In this document: one piece after another, positions 12,937 to 22,381 of the stretch | Numbering within the stretch: position 1 is the stretch's first letter | How the letters are laid out: each line of letters begins with the position of its first letter | Source of the DNA: Legionella gratiana | Lineage (GTDB): Bacteria; Pseudomonadota; Gammaproteobacteria; Legionellales; Legionellaceae | Assembly (NCBI RefSeq): GCF_001467695.1 | Contig: NZ_LNYE01000022.1 | Coordinates: 559,813 to 623,812 of the forward strand | Length of the DNA: 64,000 nucleotides | Direction: 5' to 3' | Notes under the pieces: generated by a model | The model's database searches: none | Seen by the model: the letters and a program-made list of their open reading frames with translations, nothing else | What the model was told of the DNA's origin: nothing | Position numbers and translations under genes: made by a program

Positions 12937-13611
12937 ATGAACCGAAACAATGTCACTGTACTTACGCAACGTAATGACTCTGTGCTCGCAAGCAACAAAG
13001 TATTGCGTAACACTTATCTGTTGCTGAGCTTAACATTTTTCTTCAGTGCGTTTATGGCTTATCTGTCTCTTACAAGCGGCGCTCGACCAATGAACCCCCT
13101 ACTTATGATAGTTGGTGTTTATGGTTTAATGTTTTTAACTCAAGCACTGCGCAATAGTGTTTGGGGCTTAGTAAGTGTGTTTGCCTTCACTGGATTTCTA
13201 GGTTACACATTAGGCCCAGTGCTTAATTTTTACATCAGTAGTTTTAGTAACGGACCACAATTAATTGCAACTGCCTTAGGCGGTACTGGTATGATTTTCT
13301 TTGCATTATCAGGTTATGCACTAACGACCAGAAAAGACTTTAGTTTCCTGGGTGGATTTCTTTTTGTGGGTGTAATGGTGGCCTTATTAGCAATGATTGC
13401 AGGAATTTTCATTCATATTCCAGCATTACAGCTTGCTATTTCTGCTGCATTTATTCTCATTTCATCTGGCTTAATTTTGCTACAAACCAGTGAAATTATT
13501 CATGGAGGAGAAACAAATTATATCTCAGCTACAGTAGGTCTTTTCGTATCAATATACAACTTATTCGTCAGCTTGCTTAACATATTAACTGCCTTTTCTG
13601 GCCGTGACTAG
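12937..13611 (+). CDS. BAX inhibitor-1/YccA family membrane protein
   Basis: Polytopic inner-membrane protein of the BI-1/YccA (TMBIM-like) family; bacterial YccA modulates FtsH proteolysis of SecY, and related proteins conduct Ca2+. Seven hydrophobic segments run from about residue 26 to the C-terminus. The ISSGLILLQTSEIIHGGETNYISATVGLFVSIYNLFVSLL segment is the usual family signature, with acidic residues in the last part. Start support is good: AAGGAG lies about nine bases before the ATG. It stands alone with its own terminator downstream. Confidence 0.93.
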   Translation: MNRNNVTVLTQRNDSVLASNKVLRNTYLLLSLTFFFSAFMAYLSLTSGARPMNPLLMIVGVYGLMFLTQALRNSVWGLVSVFAFTGFLGYTLGPVLNFYISSFSNGPQLIATALGGTGMIFFALSGYALTTRKDFSFLGGFLFVGVMVALLAMIAGIFIHIPALQLAISAAFILISSGLILLQTSEIIHGGETNYISATVGLFVSIYNLFVSLLNILTAFSGRD

Positions 13612-13631
13612 TTATCAGTCTCCTCTACCTA

Positions 13632-13662
13632 AATCCCGGTTGTTTTTCGCCGGGATTTTTTT
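13632..13662 (+). terminator. Rho-independent terminator of the BI-1 family gene
   Basis: An 8-bp GC-rich stem (AATCCCGG paired with CCGGGATT) with a T-rich loop is directly followed by a run of seven T's, about 20 bases after the stop. It is canonical. Confidence 0.9.
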
Positions 13663-13835
13663 AATATACCACAATATCAATGAGTTTTCGGTTTTCACTC
13701 AGTGCGAATACGTCGTTTGAAAGTTTTGTATCAATAATGTGGTGAGTTTATAGCGAGACAAGAATAATGCTCATTAAGTTGATATCATTGGATGAATGCA
13801 ACTAAATGCAGGGAAAAGTTCTTTATGTTATTCAA

Positions 13836-14804
13836 TCAACTTTGTTTCCAAGTAGCCTTAGTCTTGAAAAGTTCCGGTAGATCATGAACGGTCTTTTTTA
13901 CCGTTTGTTCTAAAGTAAATAATTCTCGCTTTTTTTGATAATAAACACCCAAAGGGACTGGATATGTAGGAAAAGATAAAGAAGCTAATTGCATAGCAGC
14001 AATAAAATTACTTGGGTCGTGCTGATAAAGCACCTCATCCGATCGTAAAACACTGACAAATTCATCTCCTTGTCTATGAAGTACTTTCTCCTTTTCTAAA
14101 CCATATACCAAAGGTTGTCCTTCTTCCAATACTACTGTATTTTCAGCTCTATTATTTTTTATTGCAAACTCATCGAACGCACCATGATTAAAAATATTAC
14201 AGTCCTGATAAATCTCTACAAAAGAACATCCTTGATGCTCATAGGCCCTCTTTAATATAGAACCTAGCTGATGAGGATCTTTATCCACGGCACGAGCAAC
14301 AAAACTAGCGCCAGCAGCCAGGGCCAAAGCAAGTGGATTCACTGGATCATTAGTCACCCCTTTAGGAGAAGTTTTAGTTACCTGCCCTTTTTGTGATGTA
14401 GGGGAAAATTGGCCTTTAGTTAAACCATAGACTTGATTATTAAATAACAGAATATTCACATTCACGTTACGACGTAAAATATGAATTAAATGGTTACCCC
14501 CGATACTCAAAGCATCGCCATCTCCAGTAATTATCCATACACATAAGTCATCGCGCATGGCTTTTAAACCAGTTGCTACTGCTGTAGCCCGACCATGGAT
14601 GGTATGAAAGCCATAGGTATTCATGTAATAAGGTAATCTACCCGCACAACCGATCCCTGAAATAAAGACATGTTGCTCTGGAGATAAACCTAACTCAGGA
14701 AGCATTTTTTGTAATGCCATCAAAATGGCATAATCTCCACAACCAGGACACCAGCGCACCTCGGTTGCATTGGCAAAATCTTCACGCTTCAAATTATTAT
14801 TCAT
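13836..14804 (-). CDS. korB: 2-oxoacid:ferredoxin oxidoreductase, beta subunit
   Basis: TPP-binding beta subunit of a 2-oxoacid (probably 2-oxoglutarate) oxidoreductase that decarboxylates oxidatively to an acyl-CoA with an iron-sulfur electron acceptor. The N-terminal CPGCGDYAIL and GIGCAGR supply cysteines for the Fe-S cluster, and the TPP/Mg motif is GDGDALSIGGNH followed by NNQVYGLTKGQ. Its 322 residues fit the family. The start overlaps the end of the alpha gene by eight bases, which implies coupled translation. Substrate preference is inferred from similarity to KorB-type proteins and could be pyruvate or another 2-oxoacid. Confidence 0.9.
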   Translation of the reverse strand: MNNNLKREDFANATEVRWCPGCGDYAILMALQKMLPELGLSPEQHVFISGIGCAGRLPYYMNTYGFHTIHGRATAVATGLKAMRDDLCVWIITGDGDALSIGGNHLIHILRRNVNVNILLFNNQVYGLTKGQFSPTSQKGQVTKTSPKGVTNDPVNPLALALAAGASFVARAVDKDPHQLGSILKRAYEHQGCSFVEIYQDCNIFNHGAFDEFAIKNNRAENTVVLEEGQPLVYGLEKEKVLHRQGDEFVSVLRSDEVLYQHDPSNFIAAMQLASLSFPTYPVPLGVYYQKKRELFTLEQTVKKTVHDLPELFKTKATWKQS

Positions 14805-16605
14805 AATGTGCTTCCGCTTTTAGAGTATTCACTAAATGACTGACAGTAAAAGGTTGACCATTCACTTGGCTAATCACTTGTGCATCAACCAAATAAGTTG
14901 CACGAAGAATTTGGCATAAGTGCCCTGAATTTAATTCTGCAACTAAAATTTTACTGTAATTTCTTAATAAATCGCCTAAATCATTGGGCAAAGGATTGAG
15001 GTAGCGTAAATGAATAAATGCTATTGCCAATCCTTGTTCTAAGCACTGTAAAACCGTAGATTTTAAGCTACCATAAGTGCTTCCCCAACCAATTAATAAG
15101 ATTGAAGCATTATCATCTCCTTCAACTACTAAGGGGTTATACTCACGAGCAATCCCATTAATTTTTTGCTGACGTAAATGAACCATTTTCTGATGGTTCT
15201 CTGCATCATAGCTTACTCGACCTTCATCTCCTTGCTTTTCTAATCCACCTAATTGATGAATGTAGCCAGGAGTACCGGGTTTATTCCAGCTACGACTTAA
15301 AAATTCGTCACGAATAAATGGTTTTGAAAACCGATTAAATTCAATTTGAGGAAGTCTTAATGATTCGATTTCGGGTATTTTCCAAGGTTCAGCAGCATTT
15401 GCTAAATAAGCATCAAGCAAAACAATCACTGGGGTCATATATTTAATAGCCAAATAAAATGCTTCCAAAACAGTAGAAAAGCAATCAGCAGCAGATTGAG
15501 CTGCCAATACAAGCAGTGGCGCCTCCCCATGACGTCCATATAAAGCTTGTCGTAAATCACTTTGACTCGTTTTTGTGGGCAAACCAGTAGAGACACCAGC
15601 ACGTTGTACATCAAGTACAACCAAAGGTAATTCAGCTGCTACAGCTAATCCAAGACTTTCACTTTTTAAATCCAGTCCTGGTCCAGAAGTTGTAGTCAAC
15701 GCCAACCTTCCCCCATACGCAGCTCCAATACAAGAACAAATTGCTGCGATTTCATCCTCTGCTTGCAATAACTGCACTCCAAAATCAGTCAATCGTGCGC
15801 ATTCATGGAGTATTGCTGAAGAAGGTGTAATTGGATAACCAGACACTAACATAGGTACTTGCGTCGAAGTAGCCAGCGTGGCAAGGGCTAGCCCTACTGC
15901 TTCAACACCCGTGATTTGTCGATACTCTCCTGATTCGCGACGTGCTTCACCTAACATATAATCACGACGGCTTAACTCCAAAGTCATGGCATAATTATAC
16001 CCGGCCAATAAAGCCAACTGATTGGCTTGAGCAATAACTGCGTTAGTTTTAAATTTTTTAGCAATAAATGCTTCACAAACGGTCGTAGGTAAATCAAATA
16101 ACCACAATACTAACCCTAAAACATAAAAATTCTTAGTTTTTGTGGCTTGAGGCTTCGTCAATTCAAGAGAAGAAACAGCCTGTATTGTTTGTGTAATTAA
16201 AGGAAATGAAATAATCTGATAGTGCTCAGAAGAATTTTCAAGAAAACTTTTATCAATACCGGATTTTTGCCAATCTTTTTCCTGATAACTGTCTTCATTG
16301 ATAATCAGTAAACCGCCTTGATTTAAATGTTGCAAAGAATTTTTCAACGCCGCTGGATTTAAAGCGACCAGTACATCAAGTGATTCGCCTGCTGTAAAAA
16401 TAGCATGTTCTGCCATTGCTAATTGAAAACCAGAAACTCCAGCTACTGTACCAGCCGGAGCTCTAATTTCTGCGGGAAAATCAGGTAAAGTTCGTACATC
16501 ACGTCCCGTAAGTGCGGCACTTAGAGTAAGTTGTTCACCAACCAATTGCACTCCATCGCCTGAATCTCCAGTAATCCGAATTACAATCACGTCAGTTGTT
16601 GACAT
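14797..16605 (-). CDS. korA: 2-oxoacid:ferredoxin oxidoreductase, fused gamma-alpha subunit
   Basis: Alpha subunit of the same oxidoreductase with the gamma domain fused at the N-terminus. Residues about 1-190 form the gamma domain ([28 protein letters not shown]), and residues about 200-600 the pyrimidine-binding alpha domain ([37 protein letters not shown]). This gamma-alpha plus beta arrangement is common in aerobic bacteria. The gene overlaps pdxJ upstream by 14 bases and korB downstream by eight, so pdxJ-korA-korB is a tight run. Confidence 0.92.
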   Translation of the reverse strand: MSTTDVIVIRITGDSGDGVQLVGEQLTLSAALTGRDVRTLPDFPAEIRAPAGTVAGVSGFQLAMAEHAIFTAGESLDVLVALNPAALKNSLQHLNQGGLLIINEDSYQEKDWQKSGIDKSFLENSSEHYQIISFPLITQTIQAVSSLELTKPQATKTKNFYVLGLVLWLFDLPTTVCEAFIAKKFKTNAVIAQANQLALLAGYNYAMTLELSRRDYMLGEARRESGEYRQITGVEAVGLALATLATSTQVPMLVSGYPITPSSAILHECARLTDFGVQLLQAEDEIAAICSCIGAAYGGRLALTTTSGPGLDLKSESLGLAVAAELPLVVLDVQRAGVSTGLPTKTSQSDLRQALYGRHGEAPLLVLAAQSAADCFSTVLEAFYLAIKYMTPVIVLLDAYLANAAEPWKIPEIESLRLPQIEFNRFSKPFIRDEFLSRSWNKPGTPGYIHQLGGLEKQGDEGRVSYDAENHQKMVHLRQQKINGIAREYNPLVVEGDDNASILLIGWGSTYGSLKSTVLQCLEQGLAIAFIHLRYLNPLPNDLGDLLRNYSKILVAELNSGHLCQILRATYLVDAQVISQVNGQPFTVSHLVNTLKAEAHYE

Positions 16606-17338
16606 AAAGTCTCGCTTCTTGCATTAGTTGGCGCATGTGTCTTACTGCTTCTTTCATTCCACAAAATAAAGCTCTAGCAATAATAGCATGACCGATATTA
16701 AGTTCATGCAGCTCTTTTATACCGGCAATAGATTGTACATTATGATAGTTAAGACCATGACCTGCATTGACAATAAGATTTAAGCTGGCTGCATATTCTG
16801 CAGCACGCCTAATTCGTTCTAATTCATACTGTTGCTGCTCAGCCCCAGTCGCATCTGCGTAACAACCGGTATGCAATTCAATTACCGGAGCACCTATATC
16901 AGCAGCAGCCTTAATCTGTTCCAAATCAGGATCAATAAATAAAGAAACTTCACTACCCATAATTTGCAACCGTCTCACTGCCTGTTCCACAATTTTCTGG
17001 TGTGTAATCACATCTAAACCACCTTCTGTGGTTAACTCTTCGCGTTTTTCAGGAACTAAACACGTATGTTCAGGCGAAATTTCTTCTGCAAAATGAAGCA
17101 TCGCATCAGTAACTGCTAATTCTAGATTCATCCGTGTTTGCAACACTTGTCTAATTAAACGAACATCGCGAGCTTGTATATGCCGCAAGTCTTCTCTCAT
17201 ATGCAAAGTAATTCCATCCGCACCGGCTTCTTCTGCATCGATCGCTGCTTGAACAGGATCAGGATAACGAGTACCACGTGCCTGGCGTACAGTAGCTATA
17301 TGATCAATATTAACACCCAATAATATCGGTTTATTCAT
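16592..17338 (-). CDS. pdxJ: Pyridoxine 5'-phosphate synthase PdxJ
   Basis: TIM-barrel enzyme that condenses 3-amino-1-hydroxyacetone phosphate with deoxyxylulose 5-phosphate in de novo vitamin B6 synthesis. The opening [22 protein letters not shown] and the [16 protein letters not shown] segment are diagnostic, as are the later ELHTGCYA and [11 protein letters not shown] phosphate-site motifs. Its 248 residues are standard. The gene order era-recO-pdxJ is the usual gammaproteobacterial one; about 108 bases separate recO from pdxJ, and pdxJ overlaps korA. Confidence 0.97.
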   Translation of the reverse strand: MNKPILLGVNIDHIATVRQARGTRYPDPVQAAIDAEEAGADGITLHMREDLRHIQARDVRLIRQVLQTRMNLELAVTDAMLHFAEEISPEHTCLVPEKREELTTEGGLDVITHQKIVEQAVRRLQIMGSEVSLFIDPDLEQIKAAADIGAPVIELHTGCYADATGAEQQQYELERIRRAAEYAASLNLIVNAGHGLNYHNVQSIAGIKELHELNIGHAIIARALFCGMKEAVRHMRQLMQEARLYVNN

Positions 17339-17446
17339 TCCACACCTTACCTATCAAAATTAAGAGTATACGGTCCATCTGGGCTTAAACTCAAGATGAA
17401 ACATAAGCCAATGGATTAACAATAAGACAATATAATTAAATTAGAG

Positions 17447-18139
17447 TTATTTGGTTTCCACAAAATACAAAGTGCGTGATTTAATTTCACGTCCTCCTAC
17501 AAGATGATCTATAGCCTGACGCATGATGATTTTTGCTGATTTAAGATAGGCTGCTTCACTTAAATTATCTTGTGCTAATGCAAGGATATGCCCTCCAGGG
17601 ATGCCTCTGCTATCAGCAACAAATCCTTCACCTGCAACAAACTGATAATATAAATCAGCAACAATCCAATTTTCGGTTCTTGCTTCCTGAGTTAATGAAA
17701 AAGAATAACCACAAGTTCGCAGTAATGTCCACTCAAAACGTCTTAATAAAGCCTCTAGAATCAATTTATCTTTTGCCGAAACAAGGCTATTTAAAGTAAA
17801 TAAATAAGCATCAAATAATATCAAGTCAGAATAATTAGGACTTAGGGCATAATAGAGAATTTCATTAATGTATAAACCGGCAAAAAGAGCATCACCTGTA
17901 AGTTGTAATGTTGATGAAATACTTTCGACCGTTTGTAAGTAATATCGGTCATAACGCTCAGTGATGCTTATCCATAGAGGAGTAAAAGTTTGCAAAAGGG
18001 CCTGTTTTTTGGGAGTACGACCTCCTTTATAAAGGCATTGAATCAGTCCAAACTCACGCGTCAAAAAACTGACCCGGGCACTGGTGTCCCCAGACCATTG
18101 TTTGTGTAAAACCCATGCCTCTACAGTCCTAGTGGTCAT
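17447..18139 (-). CDS. recO: DNA repair protein RecO
   Basis: Recombination mediator of the RecFOR pathway that helps load RecA on SSB-coated gaps. The N-terminal OB fold begins AWVLHKQWSGDTSARVSFLTREFG and contains the KGGRTPK stretch typical of RecO; the helical C-terminal domain follows (LFAGLYINEILYYAL and FEWTLLRTCGYS). The C-terminal domain lacks the cysteine cluster that some RecO proteins use for zinc, as is usual in gammaproteobacteria. Its 230 residues are a normal length. The start overlaps the end of era by 11 bases. Confidence 0.93.
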   Translation of the reverse strand: MTTRTVEAWVLHKQWSGDTSARVSFLTREFGLIQCLYKGGRTPKKQALLQTFTPLWISITERYDRYYLQTVESISSTLQLTGDALFAGLYINEILYYALSPNYSDLILFDAYLFTLNSLVSAKDKLILEALLRRFEWTLLRTCGYSFSLTQEARTENWIVADLYYQFVAGEGFVADSRGIPGGHILALAQDNLSEAAYLKSAKIIMRQAIDHLVGGREIKSRTLYFVETK

Positions 18140-19016
18140 AACCGAGTTGTTTTAAAATACGTTCATCATCGGACCAACCTGACTTCACCTTACACCAGCA
18201 TTGGAGAAAAACCTTTTTACCTAATAATTTTTCCATATCCATCCTGGCAGTTGTTGCCATTTCTTTTAATTTTTGTCCCTTATCACCAATAATCATGCGC
18301 TTATGATTATCTTTATCAACCAATATCAATGCATGAATACGTACAAGAGCGCCTTCATCTTTAAACGATTCAATATCTACAGTAACAGAATAAGGCAACT
18401 CTTGCCCACAGAAGCGGAATATTTTTTCACGTAAAAGTTCGGCACATAAAAATTTTGTGGGTCGATCGGTCAATTGATCATCTGGAAACAAATGGGGGCC
18501 CTCAGGTAAATAAGTCTGTAACTTTGCCTGTAACTCATCAACCTGCATTCCTGTTTTTGCCGATATAGGAATAATCGCTGCAAACTCATGTTTTGCACTC
18601 ATTTGCTCCATCCAAGGCAATAATTGCGATTTATCATCAATTTTATCCACTTTATTCACCACTAAAAGGCAAGGTACTTTAGCTTGTTTTACCAAGCTTA
18701 GAACATATTCATCTTCTTCTTTCCAATGTGTTCCATCGACTAAAAATGCAATCACGTCTACATCACGTAATACGCTAATTGCTGTTTTATTCATCATGCG
18801 ATTCATTGCTTTTTTAGTTCCTTGATGAATACCGGGCGTATCCACATAAACAAACTGATAATCTCCTTCAGTACATATACCTAAAATACTGTGCCGAGTT
18901 GTTTGTGGCTTTCTTGATGTAATACTTACCTTTTGCTGCAAAATACAATTAAGAAGCGTTGATTTGCCTACGTTAGGCCTACCAACCAAAGCAATGTAAC
19001 CGCAATAATTAGTCAT
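18129..19016 (-). CDS. era: GTPase Era
   Basis: Ras-like GTPase that binds the 3' end of 16S rRNA and checks 30S maturation. The G domain has G1 GRPNVGKST near residue 12, G3 DTPG (residues about 58-61), G4 NKVD (about 122-125) and a G5 SAKTG. The C-terminal KH domain contains MIIGDKGQKLKEMATTAR. Its 295 residues match Era. rnc, often directly upstream, is not here: the next gene upstream is divergent and unrelated. Confidence 0.97.
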   Translation of the reverse strand: MTNYCGYIALVGRPNVGKSTLLNCILQQKVSITSRKPQTTRHSILGICTEGDYQFVYVDTPGIHQGTKKAMNRMMNKTAISVLRDVDVIAFLVDGTHWKEEDEYVLSLVKQAKVPCLLVVNKVDKIDDKSQLLPWMEQMSAKHEFAAIIPISAKTGMQVDELQAKLQTYLPEGPHLFPDDQLTDRPTKFLCAELLREKIFRFCGQELPYSVTVDIESFKDEGALVRIHALILVDKDNHKRMIIGDKGQKLKEMATTARMDMEKLLGKKVFLQCWCKVKSGWSDDERILKQLGYDH

Positions 19017-19085
19017 TAAAATAGATTCCTGTTTATTTTTAAAACATTTTACCAGTGACCCTATAAAATTTCCACTTATACAGTT

Positions 19086-22000
19086 TTGCTACTTGATATT
19101 TCACTAGAAAACCAAGTATCCTGTGCACTATGTGAACAACGGACAGTTCTAATGCCTGATTTTGTAACAACAAACGGTCACACCCAAGTTATTGTTCCCT
19201 TAACCATTATGCCTCATCGCCATCAAGCGTTGCCTACTCTAACAGGCAGCCCCTTTAGCTATGAAGCAGGAACCGTATTATACGGCCATTATAATATGGA
19301 ATACCTTCTCCCTGGAGGAGACCTACTTCGTTTAATCGCCAACCATGATCAAAAAACCGTACAACTCATGTTATTCACACATCAACCGGACTTAATTCAA
19401 CTTCTTCCAGGTGATCGACCTTCTTCATTAGTAGCAAATGTACTAAGTAAAATTCATCGCTACTGTATACGCTCCGCAAGTTACAACCAACCTCTGACGC
19501 CAATACAAGAACAAAAACTGAAACTTGCTAACGAATGCATTGATTCACTAAAAAAATTGCTCAAAAAAGAACGTCGATTAAACAGCCAAGATCATGAAGG
19601 TCTTGAAGTATTAAGAAGAAAAGTAATTGAAATTGTAGGAAAGTGCTCGGATCAGAATCGTTTGTTAGCAACATCTCCCTTAATATCTGAGGGATTTTTC
19701 GGTAACGTTCTTTATGAGGCTCATAAAACAGCGCAACATTATTCTTTTAACCGCGTCTATTCAGTGTCACGGCAAGATCAAATGGATTTTAGCAAAATAA
19801 TAAAAGACGCTGAAACGCACCAAGAACCACTTTGCCTTGTTTGGGATAGTGAACTCCACATAGGACATAATAGCAACGATTTGGATGATGCTTTAAGGGT
19901 CATTTGTAACTACTATAAGTTGCCTTCTGCAACCAATCTGAGTGATGTTCCCGCGAACAGATTTGCACAACTTTCATTATTTTTCAATAAGTTATGGAAT
20001 GATGGTCATGATTGGATCAATTACTTGGCCATGGATGCAAAACCAGAACATAAAACAGAAGTACAACAACGCCTAGACGGCGTTACTCTAACTCAAATAA
20101 CCCCTTATTATCGATTACAAGGTTTTCCACAAAAAGGGTATCCTGATTTAAAAAGCTTAATCACCAAGCTCACAAATATTGCCAGCGAACCAATTCTTGC
20201 AAAAAACATTAAAAATGCAAAAAAAACAATCAGCCAATATCCTCAGGGTAGTTGGGCGATTATTCCGGACAAAGAGCTTATCCTCATAAGACTAGAAAAC
20301 AAAGTAGTACAATTACGCTATTTTGTTCATGATAAGCTTTTCTATCCATTACCAGAAGGACAAGATCTATATATTTTGGGCCAAATCAGCAAAAGTCATC
20401 TTTATTTACCTGAGCGGGCAAGTTTAAAACTCAAAGCATTTGTTTCACGTATCCCAGGATTTTTTCATAAATTCTATAAAAGCATGCACCAATTTATTGT
20501 TCATGATTTACATGATGATTTTTTCAATCATATTCATGAAACACACATTCAAAATACAGTAAAACAAAATTCAGACAAATCCCAAAAACAACAAATTAAG
20601 ACAAGAAACTCACTTATTTTAGCCCTTGAAAATAAAGGACTTTTAACGACGGGTCAAACTTTGGAAGAATTTATTCAGGAGCAAATCAGCAAAAGTCCTT
20701 ATATAATTGCTCGCCCCAATCACCCACCAAGCCCTCAGCCTTATGATAATCCTTTGCATCGAGTTTTAGGGGTGGTACGTCACACTGCTGGCTTTTTTAT
20801 TGATATCAGTGAACAAAATCCCTTAATCGGCACTTTAGCAATGGCTGCATATGTCTATGGTGGCGGTGCTGTACTCGCTCCTGAACTACTCAAATCAATT
20901 TTAACTAAACTTCATTTACACGGTTTAATTGCAGGTATTGAACCCACCCAAAAATTAGCTCGTTGGATGAGCCATGGAACCATTTCTGAAGCCATTTCCG
21001 CATCAGCAATCTACTGGCAAACTACAGTAGCCGGAGGCAATCTCGATAAATTTTTTATTGAAGCAATCAATATACTTAAAGAAAATCCTGGAGAAGTGGC
21101 GATTATTGCTTCTTTAGCCCTAGGCCTAGGGTATAGTTTGACCAAACTTATACCTTCCTTAGGCGATGAAATGGGCGATTTTCCTTATACTAACTATGCG
21201 GCTTTAGGTGGAAAAGGTGGTGCCGCTTTATATGATACTATTATGCATCCAGGAGATGATTGGTTTCTTGGTACCTGTAAATGGGTGTGCAAAGGCTTTC
21301 TTACTTTAGGTAAATTATGCATCGCTCCTTTTTTTGAAGGCTATTATTATGGGTTTCATGACGGCTTTCTTAAGGGATGGCAAAAAAACGGAGTTCTGCT
21401 TAAGAGCTTAAGCAAACAAATAGTAGCAGCAAGTATTGATTTTGGATTAGCCTTATTGACTATCCCACTACTTGAATTAAGCGCCCTTTTGATTCATGTG
21501 CCATTTCGCGGTGTTACTAATTTATTTATAAAGATTCTTGCTATTCTTGGTAATATTAGTGCACTAGGTGAATTATTGATTTCTTTTTCTACAAGAGAGC
21601 CATCAGAGAACTTAATTGCTAATTTCAGATTTTCACCACTTTATGGCTTTACCTGGCCCTTTGGACATTTTTCAAATAACCTATTTATCAATATCAGTAT
21701 TAACATACTCCGTGCGCTCTATTTGCCATCGTTACAATTAATTAAAAACTTAGCCATTTTACCTATTCTTGACTTTATTTCTTTCTCCACTCGATTATTC
21801 CTTACCCTTTTAGACCCTTTAACTCGCATAGGTACCTATGCCTTAGGTAGTGTTTTAATTACAATTGGTGAAGCTTGGGATAATTCGTTTGGTATATTAT
21901 TTGCAGCAAGTGCAAAAAAATTGGCCTCAGCATGTAATTGGATAGATAATAAAGCAAGTACAGTAAAACAAAGGGCATTATCCTTCATAGAAAATCAAAG

Positions 22001-22286
22001 AGGCCAATTATATCACTGGGCTTTTGCACAAGAAGATCTTAAATTACACGCTACATTGGACGATGCAACCTATTATTCCAGTAATCCTAGGCGTTATGAA
22101 TTAATTCCTCATTCAAACAGCCACTGCTTATTGCAAGCACTATTAAATAATAGTAATGAAGCGACTTCATCTGCAGAAGAAAATCCGCATGCTCCCTCTC
22201 ACTCGCAATCTCTATTTGCAGTAAAAAAATCAAGTAAGAAACAAAACATTACTTCCCAAAATGAATCAATTACCTGTAGTATTTAA
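19086..22286 (+). CDS. Large protein of unknown function, candidate Dot/Icm effector
   Basis: I do not recognise this 1066-residue protein. The first half is soluble and mixed. From about residue 560 to 960 there are several long hydrophobic segments (for example LIGTLAMAAYVYGGGAVL, VAIIASLALGLGYSLTKL and SIDFGLALLTIPLLELSALL), so it could insert in a membrane. The last ~60 residues are hydrophilic and rich in Ser, Asn and Glu, as in many Dot/Icm substrates. The longest reading starts at TTG 19086 with no visible binding site; an ATG at 19152 (residue 23) is an alternative. It diverges from era and sits just before a coiled-coil candidate effector. The effector role is inference from size, composition and context. 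Confidence 0.55.
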   Translation: MLLDISLENQVSCALCEQRTVLMPDFVTTNGHTQVIVPLTIMPHRHQALPTLTGSPFSYEAGTVLYGHYNMEYLLPGGDLLRLIANHDQKTVQLMLFTHQPDLIQLLPGDRPSSLVANVLSKIHRYCIRSASYNQPLTPIQEQKLKLANECIDSLKKLLKKERRLNSQDHEGLEVLRRKVIEIVGKCSDQNRLLATSPLISEGFFGNVLYEAHKTAQHYSFNRVYSVSRQDQMDFSKIIKDAETHQEPLCLVWDSELHIGHNSNDLDDALRVICNYYKLPSATNLSDVPANRFAQLSLFFNKLWNDGHDWINYLAMDAKPEHKTEVQQRLDGVTLTQITPYYRLQGFPQKGYPDLKSLITKLTNIASEPILAKNIKNAKKTISQYPQGSWAIIPDKELILIRLENKVVQLRYFVHDKLFYPLPEGQDLYILGQISKSHLYLPERASLKLKAFVSRIPGFFHKFYKSMHQFIVHDLHDDFFNHIHETHIQNTVKQNSDKSQKQQIKTRNSLILALENKGLLTTGQTLEEFIQEQISKSPYIIARPNHPPSPQPYDNPLHRVLGVVRHTAGFFIDISEQNPLIGTLAMAAYVYGGGAVLAPELLKSILTKLHLHGLIAGIEPTQKLARWMSHGTISEAISASAIYWQTTVAGGNLDKFFIEAINILKENPGEVAIIASLALGLGYSLTKLIPSLGDEMGDFPYTNYAALGGKGGAALYDTIMHPGDDWFLGTCKWVCKGFLTLGKLCIAPFFEGYYYGFHDGFLKGWQKNGVLLKSLSKQIVAASIDFGLALLTIPLLELSALLIHVPFRGVTNLFIKILAILGNISALGELLISFSTREPSENLIANFRFSPLYGFTWPFGHFSNNLFINISINILRALYLPSLQLIKNLAILPILDFISFSTRLFLTLLDPLTRIGTYALGSVLITIGEAWDNSFGILFAASAKKLASACNWIDNKASTVKQRALSFIENQRGQLYHWAFAQEDLKLHATLDDATYYSSNPRRYELIPHSNSHCLLQALLNNSNEATSSAEENPHAPSHSQSLFAVKKSSKKQNITSQNESITCSI

Positions 22287-22381
22287 TACGAACCAATTCA
22301 TGGCTCCCCATAGAGTGCTCCTGTTTTATCGAGCAATATTGTGTATAATTAGATCAATATGATGTATTAGGATAGAGACCT

